This document shows, piece after piece, positions 26,943 to 35,211 of a DNA stretch of 46,765 nt. Within the stretch, counting starts at the first letter, position 1; every line of letters begins with the position of its first letter. Both the position numbers and the translations under genes were made by a program. Source of the stretch: Syntrophomonadaceae bacterium (GTDB lineage: Bacteria; Bacillota; DSM-12270; Thermacetogeniales; Thermacetogeniaceae); the NCBI GenBank assembly GCA_012840385.1, contig DULK01000049.1:1-46765 (forward strand), written 5' to 3'. Under the pieces are notes generated by a model. It did no database searches. It was not told where the DNA came from and saw nothing but the letters and a program-made list of their open reading frames with translations.

Positions 26943-27791
26943 CTATTGCTGCGGTTGTCTAAGCTGCTTCTGTTCCGGCTGAGTCGCGGCCGGATTAGCC
27001 GGGGACACCGGTGAACCGCCCTGCACCTGCACCTGCCCCTGCCCGCTTACCGGGGCCGCAGACTGAGGCGGCGGTGGCAGCTTCAGGCGCCCGGACAGCT
27101 CGGGAACGGGAGAGACGGCGCCCGCCGGCTGAAAGGCGTTCCCTCTCCCCCGCAGCCACCCGGCCAATTGCTCCAGCTGCAGCCTGGCCTCCGGAGTTTT
27201 CGCGGAATAAATAATAAGCCCGATCTCCGCCCTTACACCTCCGCCGGCAGCATCACCCGCCGCAGAGTATGACTGCGAAGATGCAGCCGGAGACTGGGAA
27301 GCCTCGATGGCTTCGACCTTCAAACTCCTGACTTCGGTTAAGTTCTTCAACGCCTGGTTTTCCAGGTTGTTTATAAAGGCAAGCACATCCAGGTAGTTGC
27401 CCCGGACGATCACTTTGAGGGGTATTTCCAGGGAATGTCTGTTGGTGATGATACTACCCGGTTCAACACTGGTAATGTCAATATTTCCTGCAGCCGACCT
27501 CAAGCCCAATAGAATAATGTCTGCGCCGTCCCGCATCTCGGTTTTAAAGGGTTCGCCTGTCTTATCCTTTTCCTGCTGTGCCGCCTGGAGTCTGGTCATT
27601 TCCGTTTTTAAGGCGGCTGCGGTCGACCGGGCCCTGGCCAGCTTCGCCTTCTCCGCCGCCAGCTCACTCTTCACCCGGGCGTAAGCTTTGATCTGCGGAG
27701 ACAAGATAAAGGAGTAGACCGCATAAATCCAGACGGCCACCAGCAGGGCGACCAGCAAGAACCTGTCCCTGGAACTCAGCTTTTCCCACAT
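26943..27791 (-). CDS. pilO: Pilus alignment protein PilO-like
   Basis: A 282-residue protein: one N-terminal transmembrane helix (about 11-29), coiled coil (about 32-75, KAYARVKSELAAEKAKLARA), a PilO-like ferredoxin fold (VIVRGNYLDVLAFINNLENQ), then a Pro/Gln/Ser-rich tail of about 80 residues that is longer than usual. It bridges the inner assembly platform with PilN. Position after pilN and before pilD supports the call. Confidence 0.78.
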   Translation of the reverse strand: MWEKLSSRDRFLLVALLVAVWIYAVYSFILSPQIKAYARVKSELAAEKAKLARARSTAAALKTEMTRLQAAQQEKDKTGEPFKTEMRDGADIILLGLRSAAGNIDITSVEPGSIITNRHSLEIPLKVIVRGNYLDVLAFINNLENQALKNLTEVRSLKVEAIEASQSPAASSQSYSAAGDAAGGGVRAEIGLIIYSAKTPEARLQLEQLAGWLRGRGNAFQPAGAVSPVPELSGRLKLPPPPQSAAPVSGQGQVQVQGGSPVSPANPAATQPEQKQLRQPQQ

Positions 27792-28448
27792 TCAGCTCAC
27801 ACCTTTGAGGAATGCAGTTATTTCAAACTGAATACCGTCGGTCCCTTCTCCGACCTTGTCCAGCCTGACCTCCAGAAAATAAGGCAGGCGGGTGAGGCCG
27901 TTGATAAAGACCCCGATCGATGCCACGGTGCGGGAACTCCCTTTGAAGATTACGGCGTTCGGGCGAGGCACCGCTTCCGGTTGCTTGGCAGCGCTGCTGT
28001 TTCCGGAAACCTGCCTTTGAGCCGGACCACCAGTCTGTGAACCCTGCCCCGCCGCTTTCTGCTCCGGCTGCTTATAGGTGAGCTCAAGACCAACCAGCCA
28101 TAAATCCACGGGCATGATCCGGTTGATATCCACCAGCAGGTCCGACCACTGCTTTCGGCTTCTTAAAATCAGATGGTATTCCTCAATGGTCCGCTCAAGC
28201 TCTACCCTCTCGGCCCTCATTTTCTCCACCCGGGCCGCTACCGGGTTTACGGCGGCCAGCTCCACCTTCGTTGCGGACAGTTCGTTTTTCGCGTTATAAA
28301 AGCTGATGATAAAGACACCGTAACTGCCGAGGATTACGGCAATAAGAAGGACAACGCCGGTGATGGTTAGCAGACGGTGCACATCTACGATTTCCTCACG
28401 CTGCAGCTTTGGAGGCAGAAGGTTGACTTTGTAATTGAGTCCAGTCAT
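27792..28448 (-). CDS. pilN: Pilus assembly protein PilN-like
   Basis: 218 residues: short N-terminal cytoplasmic INLLP-like motif (KVNLLPPKLQREE) that binds PilM, one transmembrane helix (about 26-48), coiled coil, and a periplasm-side fold with WSDLLVDINRIMPVDLWLVGLE. A low-complexity Gln/Gly/Ser insert (about 130-165) interrupts the fold. Stop is adjacent to the pilO start. Confidence 0.82.
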   Translation of the reverse strand: MTGLNYKVNLLPPKLQREEIVDVHRLLTITGVVLLIAVILGSYGVFIISFYNAKNELSATKVELAAVNPVAARVEKMRAERVELERTIEEYHLILRSRKQWSDLLVDINRIMPVDLWLVGLELTYKQPEQKAAGQGSQTGGPAQRQVSGNSSAAKQPEAVPRPNAVIFKGSSRTVASIGVFINGLTRLPYFLEVRLDKVGEGTDGIQFEITAFLKGVS

Positions 28449-29492
28449 CTAGTAAATCCCTCTCATGGCCAAACCGAGAGCAATGGCATATGCGGGATCG
28501 AAGCCTTCACCTCCCGGCAGGGGAAGATCCACTGTTCCAATGCCAACCGGAATACCCAGTACATCCTGCATGAAAAGGGGCAGCCCTTTCAACTTGCTGG
28601 TTCCTCCGCTTAAAATTAAGCGTTCAACAGGAGCCCCCTCCTGAACAGAATAAAAATTCAGGGATCTCTGCACTTCACCGGCAATCTCCATGAGGCTTCC
28701 CCTCAGGATTTCCACCAGTTGCCTGCCACCGCTCAAGCTCCCAGCGTTATCCCTCAGAAGGCTGGCATCCTCTTGCATTTGCTGGGCCTCGGAGGCTCCC
28801 ACCCCCTGGGTATCCATAATCGCCCTGGTTAAAACACTCCCTCCGACGGGCAGCACCCGGACAAAACGGATTCTCCCGTTTCTGGTGATCACAAGGTGAG
28901 AGGTCATGGAACCAATGTCAATTACGGCAAGAGTTCCTGTGGTGTTCCTGCCGAAAAGCCGCCACAGGGCAAATACTTGGATGTCAAACGCCGTCACAGT
29001 CAGGCCTGCGCGGGAAAAAATGCCGTAATAGCGGTAAACGGTACTGGCCGGGACGGCCAGCAGCAGCACGTTCTGGCCCTCTTCGACGTCGCCGTCCCCG
29101 GTTTTGCCCTCGTCTAACCTGACATGCCTGAATATAAACTGATCCGAAGGTGAAGTCAGGTACTTTTCTATTTCGATTTCGGCGGCAGCCGCCAGCTCCT
29201 TATCGCTCATCAAGGGGAAGCGCACGACCCGGCTGATTACCTTTTCGCCTCCGATACAGGCGATCACCTCATGTATTCCCTCAGTCCTGACCCGGCTTAA
29301 AACCTCGACCAGATGCTCCTCGTCAAACTGTTCCGTCCAGACACCGGGAGGGCTCGGGTACTTCTTCAGGGAAACAATTTCAGCCATACCACCTGATATC
29401 CTGACTTCCACCACTTTGATCCAGTTGGTGCCGATATCCACACCGGTAAATTGGTTCTTGCGGGGCAATATCTTTTGTAGAAAATCCTTCAT
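28449..29492 (-). CDS. pilM: Pilus assembly ATPase-like protein PilM
   Basis: Actin-like cytoplasmic platform protein that binds ATP and PilN. Start at 29492 (MKDFLQKILPRKN) chosen because AAGGCGG lies just upstream; 24 further open codons toward 29564 look non-coding. Motifs: GVDIGTNWIKVVEV near 16-29, LAVIDIGSMTSHLVITRNG and ERLILSGGTSKLKGL near 290. 347 residues. A 22-base inverted repeat lies upstream (29570-29591). Confidence 0.88.
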   Translation of the reverse strand: MKDFLQKILPRKNQFTGVDIGTNWIKVVEVRISGGMAEIVSLKKYPSPPGVWTEQFDEEHLVEVLSRVRTEGIHEVIACIGGEKVISRVVRFPLMSDKELAAAAEIEIEKYLTSPSDQFIFRHVRLDEGKTGDGDVEEGQNVLLLAVPASTVYRYYGIFSRAGLTVTAFDIQVFALWRLFGRNTTGTLAVIDIGSMTSHLVITRNGRIRFVRVLPVGGSVLTRAIMDTQGVGASEAQQMQEDASLLRDNAGSLSGGRQLVEILRGSLMEIAGEVQRSLNFYSVQEGAPVERLILSGGTSKLKGLPLFMQDVLGIPVGIGTVDLPLPGGEGFDPAYAIALGLAMRGIY

Positions 29493-29564
29493 AATAACCG
29501 CCTTGTTGAGAAATTGCACTTTCGCATGATCCTGTGCAGCAAACCCATACCAGATTTTCGACAT

Positions 29565-29871
29565 TCACAATTGTTTACATGTGGTAACAATGATAATTCT
29601 CTACTTCATTCGATAATACTTCCAAAAATCCTGCATTTTTTGTTTTATAGCCTAAGTTAAAAAAACCACCATCCACATAGAATACTTCTGTCTCAGATGA
29701 TGTAGGCTAAGCGCGCCAGCTATTCTCCTTTTTTCAACCTTTATCCCGGATACGATAATACAATAAACCACCGGCGTTCCAGGAGGAACTGCCGACTGTT
29801 CTGCATTGAGATTAAATGTTAAATGAGCGTATTGATCAACAAAAAATCGGCTTTCCCGATCATGCAGAAAA
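29565..29871 (-). other. 307-base gap between pilX-like gene and pilM
   Basis: An open frame of 92 codons (29652-29930, ending ...KYSMWMVVFLT) overlaps the pilX-like 3' end but has no clear RBS and no recognisable family; it may be a small pilus gene or noise. The gap also holds an inverted repeat at 29570-29591 (ATTGTTTAC / GTAACAAT). Confidence 0.4.
29570..29591. repeat. Inverted repeat upstream of pilM
   Basis: ATTGTTTAC (29570-29578) and GTAACAAT (29584-29591) around a five-base spacer; possible regulator site or small hairpin in the pilM leader. No U-run on either side. Confidence 0.4.
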
Positions 29872-31083
29872 TCAACCTCCCTGCCAGCTCTTGATCGTAA
29901 CTTTCGGGTACGGGTTGTCTGGTATAGCACTGGTATCCTTGACCCTTTGAAAAAATTCCTTAAGGCTCCGCTCGACCAGATCGGGATCTGTTCTGATCTC
30001 TGTCTTCCCGCTGATTTTATTCTTATCTAGTCTTTGAGTAACAATGGATCCGAAAAGTTCTTTGTTGCCACTGCCACAATAAGAGCCACAGGCAACTATT
30101 ACGGCATCAATATCGCTGTTACCCTTCACAGAAACATCACCGAGGGCTATTAGCGTCAGTAATAACCCGTTTTCCCTGTCATTCCTCTGTAGATCCTCTA
30201 CAGAAATATCTCCTGTGGCAACAATTGTAGCTGGCACGAAATAGGTTCCTGAAATCGAAACATCCCCCTCAACAATATATAACCCATTTGCTTCCATACT
30301 TGCTATATCAAGAAAATCATCCTGTCCTTGACCTGCTCTTCTGCCATTACTGTCTTCACCAATTGTGATGCCTCCACTGAAACATTGCGTTGCATTGTCC
30401 CGGAACCAATTCATTGAAGGAAGTTTAGGAAAAGGTGGTATATAACTATAGTTGGGATATTTATCCTTAGAATTTATACGGTTATGCTTATCAGTTATCT
30501 CTCCTGAAGCAAACACAACAGCATTAATATCGGCGTTAGAACCAAAGGTAAGATCTCCATTGACAATCATCCGAGGTTTCTTACTCTGTCCGGCAGGAAG
30601 AAGGGTAAAGTTACCTACCACATCTGTATCAATATCAGCCGGAGTGTCAGGCAATATGCTCAGGCCGTTAAATACATCAGCCATTGTGGTTACCAGAACA
30701 CCCACTTCCAGTGTTTTGTAAGCTTCGCGGTATCTCCCCTTCGAGGTAATTTTCATCAGGCTGCCAATTTCATTCTGGGTATCGATATCATTAATGGTAA
30801 CCTCGTCGATCACCCCGTCGGCATAAGGTGCGTTATGTATGCTTAGTTCCTCAAAGCCGGGGTCTGGGTTGATGAACCTCTGCCGCAGGTCAGCCATGGC
30901 CATTTCGACGCCTGCCTCGGCGATATAATAAGCTTTCTTCTGCCATATGTCCCGGATAGCGTTCCTTCGCACTGCGGTGCTCAGTGTCACCGCCGCACTG
31001 CCGATTAATAAAATCACAGTGCTCAGTATTAGCACGAGTAGAAGCGCTTGTCCTTTCTTGTTTCGAGACATGTAGTACACCAT
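29872..31083 (-). CDS. PilX-like pilus assembly protein
   Basis: 403 residues. An N-terminal hydrophobic anchor (GQALLLVLILSTVILLIGSA) and the AYYIAEAGVEMAMADLR motif are typical of PilX N-terminal proteins. The C-terminal half contains repeated short beta segments (DGVIDEVTINDID, VNGDLTFGSNADINAVV, VEGDVSISGTYFVPATIVATGDISV, ALGDVSVKGNSDIDAVIVACG) resembling a right-handed beta-helix or bactofilin-like fold. Overlaps the next pilin gene by one base. Role: minor pilus component or scaffold. Confidence 0.72.
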   Translation of the reverse strand: MVYYMSRNKKGQALLLVLILSTVILLIGSAAVTLSTAVRRNAIRDIWQKKAYYIAEAGVEMAMADLRQRFINPDPGFEELSIHNAPYADGVIDEVTINDIDTQNEIGSLMKITSKGRYREAYKTLEVGVLVTTMADVFNGLSILPDTPADIDTDVVGNFTLLPAGQSKKPRMIVNGDLTFGSNADINAVVFASGEITDKHNRINSKDKYPNYSYIPPFPKLPSMNWFRDNATQCFSGGITIGEDSNGRRAGQGQDDFLDIASMEANGLYIVEGDVSISGTYFVPATIVATGDISVEDLQRNDRENGLLLTLIALGDVSVKGNSDIDAVIVACGSYCGSGNKELFGSIVTQRLDKNKISGKTEIRTDPDLVERSLKEFFQRVKDTSAIPDNPYPKVTIKSWQGG

Positions 31084-31598
31084 TATCCGCTCTCCCCAAC
31101 CCGGAGGTTAACCTCTGTGCTCAGCCGCACCTTCTCGCTCTTTCCCTTCTCCCCTTCGATGGTAATCGTGATGCTGTTCCCCTCCCTGGTAAAAACGAGT
31201 TTCGTGATGACGCGGCTGGTGACAGGAAGCCACGTATACCCGCCCGTACCTTCGATCTTCTCCTCAATCTCTCCCTTCTTCTCCCCCTCCTTCTTGTCGA
31301 GACGGTATCCGCTGCTCTTATCGTTGAATGAGAGGGTAAACTCGATGTGGGAACTGGGAACCTCATCTAGATTTTCTGGAATAATGGTGTCAGGTTTGGC
31401 CTGCTTTATTTTGAAGGCCATCCTGGCCGCTGCGATACGCAGGTTCTCCTGCACCTCGATCCTGTCACTCTCCCGGGCGTAGCTCTGGTAGCCGCTCAGG
31501 TAAAGGAGGGAGATGCCGGTTACGACAAAAGCCATGATGGTCAGGGCAATCAGCATCTCTATGAAGGTGAAGCCCTGGTCGCGGCGCACCCCCCTCAC
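31083..31598 (-). CDS. PilW-like minor prepilin
   Basis: 171 residues with a prepilin processing site (DQGFTFIEMLIALTIMAFVV), then YLSGYQSYARESDRIEVQENLRIAAARM, characteristic of PilW/GspJ-type minor pilins. Charged low-complexity stretch (KKEGEKKGEIEEKIEG) in the globular domain. Lies between pilV-like and pilX-like genes, the usual order of minor pilin clusters. Confidence 0.78.
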   Translation of the reverse strand: MRGVRRDQGFTFIEMLIALTIMAFVVTGISLLYLSGYQSYARESDRIEVQENLRIAAARMAFKIKQAKPDTIIPENLDEVPSSHIEFTLSFNDKSSGYRLDKKEGEKKGEIEEKIEGTGGYTWLPVTSRVITKLVFTREGNSITITIEGEKGKSEKVRLSTEVNLRVGESG

Positions 31599-32170
31599 CT
31601 CCTGAGCCTTTCGCTCGTGAGCGACACTTCCCGCTGTCTGTTTCCGGTCGCTTGATAGGTAACGGTGACGGTAACCGTGGCCAGATTGCCATTTGGCGCA
31701 ACAGTCACCTGGTAGGCATAGCCGGTGTCGACACCCTTGAAAATGGCATATGTAGTGGTGGTATCGGGTATGGTATCCCAGGCGCCCTCCACCGTGGCAG
31801 TACGCGTTGCGCCATTGTAATCCGCGATCTTCCGCACCTGACCGGCTCCCGTCCCGCCGGTAATGGCGATCGTCATCCCGTTGTAGCAGCCGTTGGCGTC
31901 GCTGGCCCCGGTCTCAAGTTGGATGGTGGTGGCCGTTCCGCTCTGCGCCGTCCCGAGCTGATCTTCGGGAATCGCCTTCACCTGCTCGAGTATCTCCTGG
32001 GCTACGTTGGCAGCCTCCACATCGTGGCGCGCCACCACCGTGTTCCTGCTCCCGGCCAGGAAAAGCCCCATCAGAGCAGCGCTGGTAAGTCCGAGAATGA
32101 CCAGGGCCACCATCACCTCAATCAGGCTCATGCCGCTTTTTCGCAATCTAAAATAGTCGTATATAGCCAT
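31595..32170 (-). CDS. PilV-like minor prepilin
   Basis: 191 residues; processing site in RKSGMSLIEVMVALVILGLTS, followed by NTVVARHDVEAANVAQEILEQVKAI, typical of PilV/GspI. Overlaps the PilW-like gene by four bases. The C-terminal part repeats Thr-rich beta strands. Confidence 0.8.
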   Translation of the reverse strand: MAIYDYFRLRKSGMSLIEVMVALVILGLTSAALMGLFLAGSRNTVVARHDVEAANVAQEILEQVKAIPEDQLGTAQSGTATTIQLETGASDANGCYNGMTIAITGGTGAGQVRKIADYNGATRTATVEGAWDTIPDTTTTYAIFKGVDTGYAYQVTVAPNGNLATVTVTVTYQATGNRQREVSLTSERLRR

Positions 32171-32316
32171 AAATAATAAAATTCACAAGAACTAATTTTT
32201 TCTACTATTTCAGAATTTTTTGATATCAGGAAATCTTTGTGATGGATAGTTTAATAAGAGGCCGTTTAAACAGCCCCTTTAAAGAATTCAAATTAACTTC
32301 AAATTTAATTTTACTC
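32171..32316. other. AT-rich gap after the major pilin with weak hairpin
   Basis: The 146 bases are much more A+T-rich than the neighbours. A minus-strand hairpin pairs 32271-32277 (GGGGCTG) with 32258-32264 (CGGCCTC, including G-U) around TTTAAA, without a good U-run. It may partly end or stabilise pilin mRNA, which would give pilin excess over downstream genes (inference). Confidence 0.4.
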
Positions 32317-32802
32317 TTATTCTGCGTTACCATCTGGATCAGTATCATTCGTTATTCTAATACCAGGTGGATCTATCAGTTCGCCATTTTTACATTCGGC
32401 AGCTACGACATACCCGCTTTGTTTCTGGACATTGCTATATCCTGTATAAACAACGCATGAATCGTTTTTAGAAGATACCACATATTTGTAATTTTGTCCC
32501 CATGGATCTTTTGTATCTAATGTAAATGAAGAAGTAGTACTTGATGCTTTCATGCCGGCATTTAAAAGCTCATCCTGGCTTACAGGATATGCTCCATTTT
32601 CAGAATAGTATGCATCTAACGCAGCCTGCATCGTGCTTATTTGTGCCTTCGCTTTTGCCACCCTCGAATTCTCGATATACCCCAAATAGAACTTGATGCC
32701 GCCTGCAATCAAGACTGCAATGATGATCAGGACGACCATCATTTCAATCATGGTGAAGCCCTTTTCGCTGCGCAAATACTTTTTCAGGTTCAACATTCGC
32801 AC
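32317..32802 (-). CDS. pilA: Type IV pilin, probable major subunit
   Basis: 161 residues; leader LRSEKGFTMIEMMVVLIIIAVL with processing after Gly and Glu at +5, hydrophobic helix continuing into YLGYIENSRVAKAKAQISTM, then a GspG-like domain with AALDAYYSENGAYP and DPWGQNYKY. Two cysteines (about 116 and 136) could form a disulfide. Lies just after pilC; more A+T-rich than the rest of the operon, common for pilins. Confidence 0.88.
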   Translation of the reverse strand: MRMLNLKKYLRSEKGFTMIEMMVVLIIIAVLIAGGIKFYLGYIENSRVAKAKAQISTMQAALDAYYSENGAYPVSQDELLNAGMKASSTTSSFTLDTKDPWGQNYKYVVSSKNDSCVVYTGYSNVQKQSGYVVAAECKNGELIDPPGIRITNDTDPDGNAE

Positions 32803-32866
32803 CTCTCCTCTCCGAATTTCATATCTTTCTCTGCATTCTTGCGTGAAATAAAACGCGTTTTTTCTT

Positions 32867-34108
32867 CTACGGCATTCCTCCGGGCATACCCCCTCCCTGT
32901 ATTGCTCCCGACAGGCCGAACAAAGGAAAATAGATGGAAATCGCTATAAACCCCACCAGGATGCCCACCACGGCGATTAAGAGGGGTTCCACGATGCTGG
33001 AGAGCCGGGCAATCATGGCCTCCACCTCCTGCTCGTAGAAGGCTGCCAGCTTTTCCAGCATGCTGTCCAGGGCACCGGATTCCTCACCGATGCCGATCAT
33101 GTTGACGGCCATCGGGGGAAAGATCTTGCTTTTGATGAGAACCGGCGCCATCCTTTCTCCTTCCTTGATATTGCGCATGGCTTCGGCGATTTCCTTGGCG
33201 GCAATTGAGTTTCCGACCGCCTTTTCCACCGTTTCCAGGGAGCGCAGCAGCGGGATTCCGCTCCTGAGCAAAGTCGCCAGCGTGCGGGAAAACCTGGACA
33301 CGATCGTCTTGGTTGCCAGGGGACCCACCACGGGGATCTGCAGCAGCAAACGATCAACAAACTTTCTGCCGCTTTCGCTGGCGAAACCCTGTCTTGCAGC
33401 GACAAACAACCCGGCCATTCCCGCCAGAAACAGGTACCAGTACCCGGTCAGGGCGCCGCTGATCCCCATCAGGATGCGGGTAGGCAGGGGAAGGACGGCT
33501 CCCGACTGGGCAAAGATGTCGGCAAAGATGGGAACGATCAGGGTGATCAGGACGAGCACGGACAGGAGAGCCATTCCGGCAATCATAGCCGGGTAGGCCA
33601 TGGCCGATTTGATCTTTTCCCTGAGTTGATGGTCCTTTTCGAAATGGACCGCCAGGCGCTCCAGCGTCTGTTCAATCGTGCCGCTGACCTCACCTGCAAC
33701 AAGCATGTTGATAAAGATCTCGGGGAGGTGCTCCCTGTAGCCGCGAAAGGACTCGCTCAGGCCTTTCCCCTTCTCGATCTCGCCCGCCACTTCAACAAGG
33801 ATGCCGCGCAGTTTTTTGTTCTCCGTCTGACCGGCCAGGATGTTGAGGCACTGGAGCAGAGGGATTCCCGCTCCGGCCATGGTGGCAAACTGCCGGCAGA
33901 AAACGGCAAGGTCCCGTACGGCAATTCTTCTTTTGAAAACCCTGTCAAGGTCGATATTTAAACTGCGCACCGGGCTTAATTTAACAACAAACAGGTTTTT
34001 TTCACGCAGGAGGGCGATGGCTTCTCCCGGGCTGCCGGCCTCAACTTTTCCGGTTATCAGCCGCCCGGAAAGGTTTCTCGCCCTGTAATTGTAAGAAACT
34101 CCTCCCAT
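32867..34108 (-). CDS. pilC: Pilus inner membrane platform protein PilC
   Basis: 413 residues, two T2SSF (GspF) domains: first around 65-190 (FCRQFATMAGAGIPLLQCLNIL), second around 265-390 (FSRTLATLLRSGIPLLRSLETV, MIGIGEESGALDSMLEKLA), three transmembrane helices, C-terminal one VGILVGFIAISIYFPLFGL. It anchors the assembly (PilB) and retraction (PilT) motors. Confidence 0.93.
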   Translation of the reverse strand: MGGVSYNYRARNLSGRLITGKVEAGSPGEAIALLREKNLFVVKLSPVRSLNIDLDRVFKRRIAVRDLAVFCRQFATMAGAGIPLLQCLNILAGQTENKKLRGILVEVAGEIEKGKGLSESFRGYREHLPEIFINMLVAGEVSGTIEQTLERLAVHFEKDHQLREKIKSAMAYPAMIAGMALLSVLVLITLIVPIFADIFAQSGAVLPLPTRILMGISGALTGYWYLFLAGMAGLFVAARQGFASESGRKFVDRLLLQIPVVGPLATKTIVSRFSRTLATLLRSGIPLLRSLETVEKAVGNSIAAKEIAEAMRNIKEGERMAPVLIKSKIFPPMAVNMIGIGEESGALDSMLEKLAAFYEQEVEAMIARLSSIVEPLLIAVVGILVGFIAISIYFPLFGLSGAIQGGGMPGGMP

Positions 34109-34110
34109 TC

Positions 34111-35211
34111 CTACCTGACCAGACCTTTCATCAGGATCTCCGGGTCACGCGCCCGGTTCAAAACCTCATCCCGACCGATTATCCCTTTCTGGTAAAGCTC
34201 CCGCAGGGACATATCAAGGGTCTGCATCCCGTAGCGTGCACCGGTCTGCATATGCGATAGTATCTGGTAGGTCTTCCCCTCCCTGATCAGGTTCCTCACA
34301 GCCGGGGTAGCGATCAGGATTTCCAGCGCCACAACCCGGCCGGGCTTATCCACCCTTGGAATAAGCTGCTGGGAGACAATCCCCTCGAGGGTGTCTGCCA
34401 GCTGGATGCGGATCTGCTGCTGCTGTGCCGGCGGGAAAACGTCGATGATCCGGTCGATGGTCTCGGCCGCTCCCGGCGTGTGCAGTGTGGCAAGCACCAG
34501 GTGGCCTGTCTCCGAAGCCGTGATTGCCGTGGCAATCGTCTCCAGATCACGCATTTCTCCAACCAGGATGACGTCCGGGTCCTCACGCAGGGCAGCACGC
34601 AAGGCGGCGGCAAAGGATCTGGTATCTCCTCCGATCTCCCGCTGGTTGACGATGCTGAGATTGTGCCTGTGCAGGTATTCGATCGGGTCTTCGAGGGTGA
34701 TGATGTGCAGCCTTTTTTCACTGTTGATGAGGTCGATCATCGCCGCCAGGGTTGTGGACTTGCCGCTGCCCGTAGGGCCGGTCACCAGCACCAACCCCTT
34801 TGGCCTTCTGGCAAGCTGCATGAGGGTATCCGGCAGGCCCAATTCCTGGAAGGAAGGGATACGGCTATTGAGCAGCCGCATGACCATGGCTATGCTGTTC
34901 CTCTGTTTGAAGACATTGACGCGCACCCTTGCCACACCCGGAACAGAGTAGGAAAAATCCAGTTCCCCTTTTTCCTGCATGCGGTTATACTGCTCCGGAG
35001 TCATGATTTGCCGCGCCAGCGCCTCCGTATCCGGAGGCGTCAGGTTCCTGATCTCCCCCGTATCAACAATGTCGAACTTCCCCGCCAGTTCCGGTGCGTC
35101 AAAGGGATAGAGAATGCCGTTTAGCCTTATAATAGGAGGCCTGCCAACTGTGATATGGACGTCCGATGCCCCAAGTTTTGCAGCCTGGGCAATAATATCG
35201 ACGGTATTCAC
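34111..35211 (-). CDS. pilT: Pilus retraction ATPase PilT
   Basis: 366 residues. N-terminal DIIAQAAKLGASDVHITVG, Walker A GPTGSGKSTT, Asp box LEDPIEY, Walker B ILVGEMRDLETI with catalytic Glu, His box ATLHTPGA, and the AIRNLIRE-like AVRNLIREGK. All retraction ATPase motifs are intact, in contrast to the second copy at 37016-38041. Confidence 0.95.
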   Translation of the reverse strand: MNTVDIIAQAAKLGASDVHITVGRPPIIRLNGILYPFDAPELAGKFDIVDTGEIRNLTPPDTEALARQIMTPEQYNRMQEKGELDFSYSVPGVARVRVNVFKQRNSIAMVMRLLNSRIPSFQELGLPDTLMQLARRPKGLVLVTGPTGSGKSTTLAAMIDLINSEKRLHIITLEDPIEYLHRHNLSIVNQREIGGDTRSFAAALRAALREDPDVILVGEMRDLETIATAITASETGHLVLATLHTPGAAETIDRIIDVFPPAQQQQIRIQLADTLEGIVSQQLIPRVDKPGRVVALEILIATPAVRNLIREGKTYQILSHMQTGARYGMQTLDMSLRELYQKGIIGRDEVLNRARDPEILMKGLVR

